DNA of 32,289 bases from Zygnema cylindricum (taxonomy: Eukaryota > Streptophyta > Zygnematophyceae > Zygnematales > Zygnemataceae): assembly GCA_037447655.1 (NCBI GenBank), contig JBBHKE010003023.1:1-32289 (forward strand). Reading direction: 5' to 3'. Positions 1-9,786 of the stretch are shown one piece after another. Made by a program: the position numbers and the translations under genes. Each line of letters begins with the position of its first letter. Position 1 is the first letter of the stretch. The notes under the pieces are model-generated. The model had not been told where the DNA came from, searched no databases, and saw nothing but the letters and a program-made list of their open reading frames with translations.

Positions 1-138
1 CCCCCCCCCCCCCCCCCTCCCCCCCCCCCCCCCCCCCTCCCCCCCCCCCCCTCCCCTCCTCTCCCCCTCGCCCCCTCCTCCCCTCTCCCCTTCTCCCCCT
101 CTCCCCTTCTCCCCCTCTCCCCTTCTCCCCCTCTCCCC
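1..138. repeat. poly-C / C-rich low-complexity tract
   Basis: The window opens with long runs of C broken by single T residues, then a CCCCTTCTCC-like pattern. No coding content is visible. On the minus strand this is G-run DNA with G-quadruplex potential. It lies at the window edge, so it could be a real C-rich satellite or low-quality assembly. Confidence 0.85.
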
Positions 139-440
139 TTGTCTCTGCTGTCTTTCCTCTCTCTCTCTCTCACACACACACTCTCTCTCCCTCTCTTCCC
201 TCGCTCTCTTCTCTCTGCCACTATCCTCTCTCTTGTACTCTCTGCTGTCTTCTCATTCCTCTCTCCCTGTCTCCCTCTCTCCCTCCCTCTCTCTCTCCTT
301 CTCTTCTCTCTCTCTCCCTCTCTTCTCTCTCTCTCTCCCTCTCTTCTCTCTCTCTCCCTCTCTTCTCTCTCTCCCTCTCTTCTCTCTCTCTCCCTCTCTT
401 CTCTCTCTCCCTCTCTTCTCTCTCTCTCTCCCTCTCTTTG
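139..440. repeat. CT (GA) microsatellite upstream of the DUF7796-type gene
   Basis: This is an imperfect TCTCTC/CCCTCT array. It is open in several frames on both strands, giving Ser/Leu/Pro strings forward and Arg/Glu/Gly strings in reverse, so the open frames are by-products of composition. It ends about 200 bases before the likely start codon of the first gene and is probably promoter or 5' UTR sequence. Confidence 0.8.
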
Positions 441-645
441 TCATTTGTCATTTGCAGTCCAAATTGCCTCCGACCATCTGAGACCTCTCCTCTCCTCCCG
501 GGAGGTCAATTCAAGTCCAGAAGAAGACAAATTAGCTGTCCGTTCTCCCTCTTCCCTTAACTTTAATCCCTTCGCTCTCCTTCAGACTCTCTCAGGCTCC
601 GCTTCCGGAAGAATCAATTGCTACTCATTATTTTTCTGGTTTTCT

Positions 646-2315
646 ATGTTTCTGTTAAGCATAATTTTAATTTTCCGTAACACAATTAGTAGCCATTTCG
701 AATTTTGGTATTATTCCGCGACGGAACCGGTCGACGGCCGACTGAATCCGTGGGCGCCACGTGTCGCAATTTGTTTAGCTGGAGGATTGAGACATTTTGA
801 ACTCACGGGAGTGAGTATTAGAGAAAATCTTCTGTTAACTTATCCGAATACGGATGTTTTCATCGTGACACCTCGTGACGAGAACGCTTGGAAGATACAT
901 TTATTGGAGGGTTCGAATGTGGTCGGTGTGAAAATCGCAGAACAAGAAGATTACGAATTAACGGATGCGGTTAAATCGGTGATTCATGAATCGGCATCTC
1001 CCAAAGGGAGACAGGGACTCTTAAAATATTTAGGTCTTGTGGAAGGATGTAAAGAGTTAATAGAAGAGCACGAAATAATAAATGGATTTCAGTACGGGTG
1101 GATTATAAGGACAAGACCCGACGCTGTTTGGTCGGGAAAATCTCCCCGGCTTCAGAAATTAAAAAGGAGTGATTTCCACATCCCTGAAGGTGAGAAGACA
1201 TTAATTTTTGCATTTGGAAGCATTTTTTACCAATGGTGTGTGTCTTAATTCCCTAGGTTTCACTAGTTTTGTCTAGTTTTGGCGAGTTTTCGATTGGTTT
1301 TGCAAGAAAGTTGGAGAATGAAGTCATTTGTGTGCAAATCTTTATGCAAAGATGTTAATTTTTCTTTTTATGTTGTTATTAAGATCGCTTGTCTGGAATA
1401 ATTTGCGTTCGGGTCGTGGAACTCTGTATGGTAATCAATCTCTTCTCTTTTGTGAATTTGTATCCATTTGAGATACGATACCAAGTTATTTTTGTTTTCC
1501 CATTGCACTTTTTAGGCAATAATTAAGAATAATTTGTTTAACTTTTCTGCCAGAATGTTCACATTTCATCTGGTTTTATGAAGTACATTTTTTTGATCCT
1601 TTCATTGTTTTACTGACGTTCTACAGCCGTTGGAAAATGCTTACATTTCTGTGAGCCTGTTCTGGTCTGTTTTTTTTTTTTTCCGTTCCCGTTGGAGAAA
1701 TTTCAGGAAGTGATTGGTGGGGACTGAATGATCGATTTACTCTCGGAAACAGGGCAGACAGTCTTGCGTCTTTTGCGGGAATTTCGTCTATTTCTCGACA
1801 TTATAAACTTAATCAAACGTGGCTTACATCGGAAGAAAAATTTCAGGTGAATATTTTCAGTTTTTTATGCCTTCATTTTTTTTATGGACGTCAAACATGT
1901 TATACGGAGTTTCCATATTTATGTTTTTGTATGTAGTGTGTTTGTATTTGTTTGTTTGTATGGTTAATGGTTGTAGTACTAGTAGCTTAAACAGTTTTTG
2001 TTATAGTAGTAAAGTTTTAGTTATAATTCTAGAAATAACCGTAGTTAAAATAGTAGTGATAGTCATACTTATTTTTGTATTTATGTTCGATGAAGTTTTG
2101 CAATTGAAGGTGTCGACAGCTGGCATATTTAAATTGGTAAATTGATTTTACACCAAATATAGTGCGGATCATATTTTTTCTTTTTACTTGTTTTTGATGC
2201 AGAGACTTTTACTAATTAATGGAATTGCACCTCGCATACGGCGGGACTTACCCATTCCTTTTTGCGTTTTAACAAAACGAAATTTTTCGTTTCCTCCTCT
2301 CGAGTAAATTCAGTC

Positions 2316-2379
<64 letters not shown>

Positions 2380-3522
2380 CCTCCCTCCCTCCCTCCCTCC
2401 CTCCCTCCCTCCCTCCCTCCCCTCCCCTCCCCCCCCCCCTCTTTCTCTCTCTCTCTCTCTTTTCCCCTCTCTCTGTCCTCTCTCTCCCCCTTCATAAACT
2501 TGCAGTAGTCTTTGGTTGCTTGGATGACATAGCTCATTTTTTTTTAGGGACAGTCGACTATGGCGATAAAAATAAATTTCTTTTAACTTCAGTTCTCCCT
2601 TTTTTTTTCCCGAGAGGAATGCTTTATAGTCCACAGATGCTTTCGAGGATTGTCTAATTAAAGTTTTATAGTTAGTTTAAAGACGGGCTCTAAAAGATTA
2701 CTGCGAATTGGGTTTGAAAATGGACGTTTCAGGGTTTTTGTCGTCACTTAGTTTTTTCTTTGTTTTTTTCCGTTCGGCCTGAGCTTAACTCCCCGTGACA
2801 TAAACTTTCGACGAGTTGACTTGAAAATATGGATTGTGAGCAAAACTTTTGGTCCTTTTCTTGTTTTTTTCTTTTTTTCCCTTGTTTTCACTTGTTTTTC
2901 ATTGTTTTCCCTTATTTTTTCCTGTTTTTTCCCTTCTTTTTTTATGGTACAGTCTGAGCTCGGCTCCCGTGGCGCCACTTGGCAGTACTTCGGCACAAAA
3001 CGGAATATATTGTTGGCCTTGTAAGGCAGAAACAAATGTAGCTCTATTAAGACAAGTTCCCAGGCGTTTATTTGGTTTCCAAGAGGTAAGATTTTTTCTT
3101 TTTTCGTCTTCTTTAACATCTTGTTTCTTTTGAGTTTTTCTGGTTTTGTCGGAGTGTATCTGTATTTGTTTGCGCTTTTCTGAACCGAGTTGCTTCTTTA
3201 ACTTTGTCCTTACCTTCATTTACTTTGTTTTTTTGTTTTTTTATTGTTTTTTCTCTCTTTTTAGAACTTGTGTAATGTGGGCTCCGGAAAAGAGTGGCCT
3301 TCCCATTGGCGAGAATTGTTCGATTCGTCTGTTTCTGCAAACATAGCAAAAGCTCGTCGAGATTTCGAAGAAAACCAAAACCATGAATATTGTCTCGTAA
3401 AAATGCACTCTTTTTTGAAAGGAGTGCTAATTCAAAAAGGTGGATCCACACCAGAACAGTTGTGTCGTTTGGGTTTTCCACGGAGTTCTCAGAATAAATT
3501 TTTGGATTGGATGACTAATTAA
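646..3522 (+). CDS. plant DUF7796-type protein (putative type II membrane protein), five exons
   Basis: I join exons 646-1189, 1707-1846, 2203-2303, 2953-3085 and 3265-3522. All introns are GT-AG, the frame is kept at every junction, and the product is about 391 residues. The start at 646 is the only in-frame ATG outside the CT repeat. It is followed by a hydrophobic segment (MFLLSIILIF) that looks like a signal anchor, suggesting a Golgi/ER type II protein. The body begins with WAPRVAICLAGGLRHFEL and continues through GRQGLLKYLGLVEGC, GWIIRTRPDAVW, WWGLNDRFTLGN and RRDLPIPFC to a C-terminal TPEQLCRLGF. From memory, this order matches the plant DUF7796 family. Members are glycosyltransferase-like, but I know no proven reaction, so no function is assigned. 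Phase-2 exon 3 (ending GA) joins the T of exon 4 to give Asp. Uncertain points are the start codon and a possible upstream exon. Confidence 0.8.
2314..2490. repeat. CT/CCCT microsatellite inside intron 3
   Basis: A (CT)n run passes into (CCCT)n and then a C run, all inside the 649-base third intron (2304-2952) of the DUF7796-type gene. The tract makes long but spurious open frames on both strands. The remainder of the intron is T-rich, ending in a TTTATGGTACAG acceptor. Confidence 0.85.
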
Positions 3523-3534
3523 GATTCTATCTGC

Positions 3535-3660
3535 CCTCTCTCTCTCTCTCCCTCTTATCTTTCCCTCTCTCTCTCTCTCCTGCTCCCTCTCCCGCTCCCT
3601 CTCTCCCTCCCCTTCCCTCTCCTTCTCCCTCTCTCTCTCCCTCTCCCTCTCTCTCTTCTC
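3535..3660. repeat. CT microsatellite just after the DUF7796 stop codon
   Basis: A TCTCTC/CCCTCT array begins 13 bases after the TAA stop, so it is probably 3' UTR. The Arg/Glu-rich reverse-strand open frame across it is a composition artefact. Confidence 0.75.
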
Positions 3661-5280
3661 AAGTGACATATCTCACGTTTTGCTTCTATTTTTGTCGTAT
3701 TCATGATCAAGATAGATTAAATCTTTGCAATGATAAAAGGTCGGAATAAAACAAAAGAAACAAAAGAAACGGAAAGTGAAAACGAAACCAGGCGAAAACC
3801 TCGGACAAAACAAACAAACAAACAAACGAAATGAAAACATTTGTTTATCAGTCGAGGTGATCGCCGTTTTTTTTTTTTCATTCGATGCGTTGACCCGTTT
3901 TAGTTTTATTTAAATGTAGGAAAATAATCAGAAGCTTAATGCTTTCTAACCTTATATTTAAAGCATAATATGTTGAGTATACGAGTACAATATGGGTATG
4001 TATAACCACATATAGTGATTGCAACTCTCTTTACACACGTGAACCGTCTTTTTTTTTTTTGTTTTTTCAACAACTAATAAGTGCTTTTTTTTGTAACTTT
4101 GTTAGCAAGACTAGATATGGTTATGAAACTAGATCAGATAGGACTATTTTTCGTAGAAATAGGAACACTGTTAGTGTGTAGTAGAAATACTATCAGTGAC
4201 ATTATTCTTATTTTGTAGAAGTCTTCTTAACTATCATTTAGGCAAGTGCTATAGGAATATGAGTAGAACATCAGATCCCCTCCCGAATACCTTAAGGAAC
4301 CCCAGGAGAGGGAAAGGGATCTCCTCTCCTCTCCTTTCTTCATCCTCCTCCTCCTCGACCTCCTCCCATCTCTCCTCCTCCCCTCTCTTCTCATGCCTCC
4401 TCTGCGGTAAACTAGCACTTAGTGGTGTGCAAAACTTTCATGCAATTTTGAAAGAGAAGCAATTCAGTAAAAAATCATTATATATTTTCCTCTCTCTTGT
4501 CGGACTCTCCGACCTCTTTCCCTCCCTCTTTTTATCTTGTTTTCACGTCTCTAGTCCCCATTGGTCCGATACACATTTGTTTCTTATCACCATCTCTCCA
4601 CACTATATAGTACTTAAATTTTTCATGCTTCAAATTTTCAAGTTGTTGTCGCCCTCAATAATCTTCGAGCATCATCTCTAAAAGTTATCGTCGAATTTAT
4701 CATTACTCATTATTGTTGTACACGTTCTGCCTCTAGAATAAGTCGAACATGGCTTGGATATTTTGTCTTGTTTGCCCTATCATTGCCACGAGTTAACGTC
4801 TATCACCAATAGGAGAGGAATGAGCTTTATTAAACACCTCGGCAAACCATTTTAGGAAATGGAAACCAACATAAAGAAAAGAAAAAAGCATATGGAAATT
4901 GTCACATCTACCGATAAAACTAAAAATGAAAAGATCTATCTTGCGATGAATTAGTTGTGGGGTTTTGCTCAAATGCTTCTACCGTTTGGGTGGCCACTTT
5001 GAATCCACTCGCAACCTTTTTTTCAACACCATTTTTTGGAAAGTTCGCCTCTTTTTGGCAAATGCACACCAGGATTTGGAAATGAGTGGAATCGGGTTAA
5101 GAATTTTGTTGCAGTTTTGCAGGGAAGTTTGCGATATTTTTTCAAAGTGAATTCTTTCGCGAAACTCATTTCAACTACCTTGTTTACGTGATAGGCTTTC
5201 TTGTGACGATACGAAGGTTTTTTCACTTGTGATTGGTCATTATTGGGTGATTCCTTATTCCTTTAGTTTGACTTTCTTCT
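3661..5280. other. AT-rich intergenic stretch, no gene recognised
   Basis: I see no protein family, RNA gene or clear inverted repeat here. There are short A- and T-runs, an (ACAA)n patch near 3806-3828 and a TCC-rich patch at about 4318-4395 that creates a serine-rich open frame. Short open frames in both directions have no recognisable motifs. Confidence 0.6.
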
Positions 5281-6060
5281 TCTCCTTCGAATTTCTTCTT
5301 TTGGGCTTTTACTTTTTCAATGCTTTAGTTATCCTTTCATTGTAGCATGGCTTTTACTTGCCTTTTCGTCTCACGTGGGTCATTACACCGGTTTTCCATA
5401 TGCTTTAATGGTGCATTGTTACAACCACCATAGTCAACACAACTGCATTAAACTTTCTAGGTTTAAAAATGTCTTGGGTGTCAAATTTATTTTGCAGTCG
5501 AGGTCGGTACGCCACCTATACTAAGAGTTGTCATCGTTTCCTACCAATGGTAGTCCTTTCCCGAGTTTATTTTACTATCTTCGAGTTTACTCCCGTTCGG
5601 CTCTATGTATGAGAATTGGGCTTTTGTTCGTGCTCTTGATGTCTTGACGGCTTGATCCCTTGGTCCTAGACTATATAACCACGTCTCTACAAACATACAA
5701 ACTTTGGTACAAGCCTTTGCTTCCCTTTATCCCACGTTTCTTTCGATCCGAAGGTTGTCACCCCTCTTGGCACCTCCTTCTCATGTTTTCTCTTTGAATT
5801 ATTGTCCTATCAAATTGTTGTGGTGTTAGTGGGAGAGTATAGCTCGTTATAGGCGCTTTCTTTGAGGTGACTGCAAGGTCTTTTATGCTGAGCATGAGGA
5901 TCGAGTTTTTAATGTTTCCTTTACACCTTGTCGTCTACTTATGTCTTTGAATGTCCTTCCCCTAATTGGCACGCTGGTCATTTGAGTTTTGTAGGGGAGT
6001 TTTCTTGGGAGATTGGGGCCTCCATCCCTTCACCCCTTTTTATGCGACTTTTACGAGAGT

Positions 6061-6262
6061 GAAGGTCTTTTGAGTGCTCCATCCGCCGTCCCGGACTCGT
6101 TTGTCCCGTTCCATCCGTACCTTTGAGCCCCAAGAGTGCCTTATTTTTAATTGAGGGTCTTTTGAGCGCTCCATCCGCCCATCTCCGTTTCCGTCGGTCT
6201 TTTGTCTCTTTTGTCCTGTTCCATCCATAGCTTTGAGGCCCAAGAGTGCCTTATTTTTAATT
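6061..6262 (+). repeat. tandem duplication of a roughly 100-bp segment
   Basis: Two adjacent units, about 6061-6153 and 6154-6262, share a start resembling GGTCTTTTGAGCGCTCCATC and an end resembling CAAGAGTGCCTTATTTTTAA. The second unit has about 15 extra internal bases. The block lies in the decayed retroelement region and probably arose by local duplication of that relic. Confidence 0.75.
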
Positions 6263-6599
6263 GGGACGCTTCCATTAAGGCACTTCCCCCTTTTCCTCAT
6301 CATTCAACACGGGTTCCATCTAACACGGTTTGTGACTTGCAAGGTTTTCCCCCCTTGAGTGGGTTCACGAGGCTTTGATTTATTTTTTCGTGTTTGTTAT
6401 TTAATTTCTAGTGAAAAGATTCCTCCCAATATCTATAATCTCCTCACGACGACTCATCTGTGGTTGTCACCAAGCCAAATGGGTGGATAGTCCACATCAT
6501 CGTGGACTATGTATTACACCAACTAGTGACCCGTGTCATTTATACACTCGTCTAACCGCGATTTATGATTACTTTTTGCCTTGTTAGTTTGGGATGGCC

Positions 6600-6860
6600 A
6601 ATCGATGGGGTTGTGGGGTTGTGGATCACGATATTCGAGCTTGATTCGATCTCCATCTGGATTACTTGGTCCTCCACGTTGATGTTTCACATGCCTTTAA
6701 TGCGATGGATCAGAGTATTTTTTTAGTGCTTATGGATGTCCGTTTCTCCGTTATCCGTATCTTCTCTTTTGTGCGAGCCTTCCTCTCGTTGACCAACAAC
6801 CTCTTTTTCTTTCGCAAATAGAGGTTTTGGTTCCTCTTTCTTTTGCGACCGTCAAGTGTG
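6600..6860 (+). mobile_element. degenerate reverse-transcriptase fragment, copy 1
   Basis: The plus strand reads through a peptide resembling LHLDYLVLHVDVSHAFNAMD and, after frame breaks, FVRAFLSLTNNL. The hydrophobic-Asp-Val-Ser-x-Ala-Phe-Asn pattern is typical of the first catalytic block (motif A) of non-LTR (LINE-type) reverse transcriptases, with Asp as the likely metal ligand. Stops and frameshifts interrupt the frame, so it is a fossil. A near-duplicate lies at about 7100-7330. Confidence 0.55.
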
Positions 6861-7020
6861 AAGGCGACCGTCTTGGTCGCTTGCTCTTCTTAGCTTTTAC
6901 ATATTATACCGATTGGTGGATCGTGCCATTTGTATGCCACCCCTTTTGTACCCTTGGACTAAGATGGATTACCATCACACTTTTTAATTCAATCTACTTT
7001 TTTGTATACAAGCCCAGCCC

Positions 7021-7330
7021 GTGTTTGATGATTACTTTCAGCCTCATCTGTTCTTTGTGGTTAGTGGAGGTTGTCGTGAGGTTATGATTGGCGGTTTTCG
7101 GGCTTTAATGGATCTCCATCTAGATTGGTTAGTCCTCTGGTTTGATGTTTCAAATGCCTTTAATATGGTAGATCGCAACGTTATTTTTTTAAAGCTTATT
7201 GCTGGTTTATTCTTGATTATCTCCAAATCTTTCCTTTCGTGCGAGCCTTTTATCGTTTGACCAACAACCTCCCTATCTCGACTGGTGGTGGTTTTGTTCC
7301 TCTTCCTTTGACATGCGTCCGAACTAGCCT
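7021..7330 (+). mobile_element. degenerate reverse-transcriptase fragment, copy 2
   Basis: The frame beginning at 7021 contains LHLDWLVLWFDVSNAFNMVD, the same motif-A-like block as the fragment about 450 bases upstream, followed in another frame by a FVRAF-like segment and TNNLPISTGGG. The two are clearly homologous over roughly 190 bases, with substitutions and small indels. The frame is broken, so there is no active enzyme. This is either a tandem duplication within one dead LINE-like element or two separate insertions. Confidence 0.6.
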
Positions 7331-7779
7331 TTTAGTAACCCTCCTTCAAAGCTTTATCAACCCTTGCTAAGTTCCGAACTCTTTGGGCTTTTGCTTTCTC
7401 TTTCCCTTCTTATCTCTTGGCTTTGTTACCAAACTACACATATATCATCGGCTCCATAGACTAGGTTGTACTGGCCTTAAAAAATTCAAAGATCGCTTGG
7501 AGAACTTAATCCCCGGGCTTCAGGGACTTACGGGGTTGCTTTTCGTAGATTTTTAGTTTATGTTGGGGTTTGGTTGGGTCATTTTGGTTTTCGCACTTAG
7601 TTGGGTTTTTTTGTGTGTTCGTTGCTTTCGCCTTGCTTATCTTTTTTGTTTGCTTCCCTTCACATGTAGTTTTTCAGTTTTAAAAAAACTGCTTCTTTTT
7701 GTTCCCATGGATTCAGATGTTTTACTATCGCGATTTTTAATAGAGTCGGGGCATTTTTATTTCGTTTAACCGTCCAATG

Positions 7780-8110
7780 TGCCGCTTAGTTACCTCCTGA
7801 TATCCCTCCTTCCCATCTCCCTCTTGAGTTCCAAACTCTCACTGCGTCCTAGGGCGTTGGTTTGTCAGGGTTCCCACTTGTCTCTAATACTTCCCTCACC
7901 GACTTCATTGATTCTCCTCTTCAAAGTTATTTGTCCCATGTGGACGACCTCCTCAACCTTCTTGACATTCATGCAACTTTCTCTTTTAACGAGGTGTTTC
8001 GACGACCGCCCTTCCTACCTCACCGGCACTTCCCTCCCAACCCTTTTTTTGTCTCATCTTTTTCGGCTTTCAATGATCATAACAATGTGCAAATTCCACA
8101 CTTTATTATG
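7780..8110 (+). mobile_element. possible downstream part of the decayed reverse transcriptase
   Basis: Two overlapping frames give fragments such as DDLLNLLDIHATF and LLTRCFDDRPSYLTGTSLP. The second recalls a region downstream of the catalytic core in reverse transcriptases of the same type as the fragments at 6.6-7.3 kb, but this rests on memory and is weak. The needed frame changes mid-way, so it is at best a relic on the same strand as those fragments. Confidence 0.35.
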
Positions 8111-8990
8111 AGTCGTGGAATTGCAAGTGTAGGTTGCACCTTTTGCTTGTGGCTCGAAGGATTTAACATGAAAAAAAAGACAAAATATTAGTAAGGCTAT
8201 TTTTTGGTTTGGAGGGCAAAAAATTATTGGACGGAGTTGATGTTATTAATTCTCAATTTTGAGTGACGGTAATAAATCATTTTGTTTCAGTAAACAAATA
8301 TATTATCCAGACCGACAAGAATCAAGCTGGGTTACAAATTTAGTTTCTTAGTTTTCTTAAGTTTCTTAGTTCCTGGTGGATAATATTTGTTAACCAATCT
8401 GGGTGTCCAATACCTTTGTCAAATTATTCAAAATGCCTCCTTTTCTTTTACAACATTTCACCACTTCAATCTGTGAGCATTACGCATCGGTAGATAAACA
8501 ACAACATGAAAAACAACATAAACTGATGGAAACCAGTACGTAAACAAAAGCACAGTACTGATGCATAAAAAAAATCATTTTTCAAATGTTGAACACCGAG
8601 ATGTCCATAAAAAATTCATTGACATGCCATTTTTTAGCTTGTCCTGACAATTTTTCCTGCAATTCTTTCACTCGGTAATGCTCTCGCTAAAACCCACAAA
8701 TAGAAACAGATATCTTTCAAAACCTATCAAGTATGCGGCTAGATTTTAATGAAAGGGAAAGACAGTGGAGAGAAATAAAACCACATGAGCTATTTGATCG
8801 TTAAACGACATCATCTGTTTTTTTCATTTTACACCAAACCGCTAAACCTACGAACTCCACTACCTCAGCACTTCATAAGACACTATTTTGACTACTTAGT
8901 GTCTCCCTAACAACTGCATACCGCCTTTCGGCAACCTCCAATCAATCAATTGTGCATATATACTCATGTGCCCTTCAAAAAGAACTTAAC
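8111..8990. other. intergenic stretch with one imperfect hairpin
   Basis: No coding signal was recognised. The only structure noted is an inverted repeat: AACAAATATATTATCCAG near 8294-8311 and its near-complement CTGGTGGATAATATTTGTT near 8373-8391, enclosing about 60 bases. This may be a worn small foldback element. Confidence 0.5.
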
Positions 8991-9000
8991 CATCCAGTCA

Positions 9001-9159
9001 TAGGGTAATTACACCATCGAAGTTTTACCCTTCGTTTTGAGGGTAAATCGTACAATTCGTACAGTTTTTTGGGTAATTTTACGTACGGTACAGTTTCACC
9101 CTAAAACTGTACGATTCACCCTCAACCTCAAGGTAAATTCCTTCAATGTAATTACCCTA
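9001..9159. mobile_element. foldback MITE with GGGTAATTAC termini
   Basis: This element of about 160 bp is an inverted repeat over most of its length. The ends are TAGGGTAATTACA and TGTAATTACCCTA, and inner blocks pair as well (GAGGGTAAATCGTACA with TGTACGATTCACCCTC-like sequence). A TCA trinucleotide lies directly on both sides, consistent with a 3-bp target-site duplication as in PIF/Harbinger-related MITEs. There is no coding capacity. Confidence 0.75.
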
Positions 9160-9549
9160 TCACCCACTTAGGTTTCCTCCCATTTTCCTCCCATCTTATG
9201 GAAACAATGGTAACGATCTCAAAGTGGGAAGGAAATTTTTCGGCCTTTACAAGCCTGGGAAAAAAAAAAAAAACAGCCCTTTTAAAAAAAAAACCTAAAC
9301 TGGATGGTGACGCGAGTTTTTGAACGAGCTGCTTGAGTACAATGCCTCCAAGATTTGGCCATTTGGAGGCTGAAGAAAGGACAAAGCAATAATTTTTCCG
9401 AGTCAGAAAACAAATCGGTAACATGGTCTCCCTTTCTCTCTCCCTCTCTCCCTCTCTCGCCTAACAAGTGCAGAAAAAAAAAATCACTTTGAGTGTTTGT
9501 CTTCGACAACCTCAAAACTGTAAATGCCTCCAACTCCCTGCTGCTTCCC

Positions 9550-9770
9550 AATGCCATACGCCAGTCTATTTTTAACACCAATATCTTTTAATCGCCAATC
9601 GCTTTTTAAGACCCACCACTTTTTAACACCCATCTCTTTTTAAACCCGTCTCTTTTTAACACCCGTCTCTCCCTAACACCAGTTGCTTAACACTCTCTCT
9701 TTTCAACACCAATCTCTTTCGACCACCGGTCTCTTTTCGACCGCCAGTCTCTTCCTCATATCAGAATGCC
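9550..9770. repeat. degenerate 17-18-bp minisatellite downstream of the SRS gene
   Basis: About twelve imperfect head-to-tail units follow a TCTCTTTTTAACACCCG-like consensus, with variants such as TCTCTTTTCGACCGCCAG. The array begins just below the presumed end of the SRS coding region (minus strand) and would fall in its 3' UTR or immediate flank. Confidence 0.75.
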
Positions 9771-9786
9771 TTTGAGAAATAACATT

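Noticed and set aside
139-640. N-terminal extension of the first gene through the CT repeat (start at 139)
   Set aside because: The codons are pure CT-repeat Ser/Leu/Pro strings open in several frames at once; the signal anchor and family homology begin only after the ATG at 646.
1819-2145. Hydrophobic open frame of 108 codons in intron 2 of the first gene
   Set aside because: It begins inside exon 2 in a different frame and runs through T-rich intron; hydrophobicity follows from T-rich codons.
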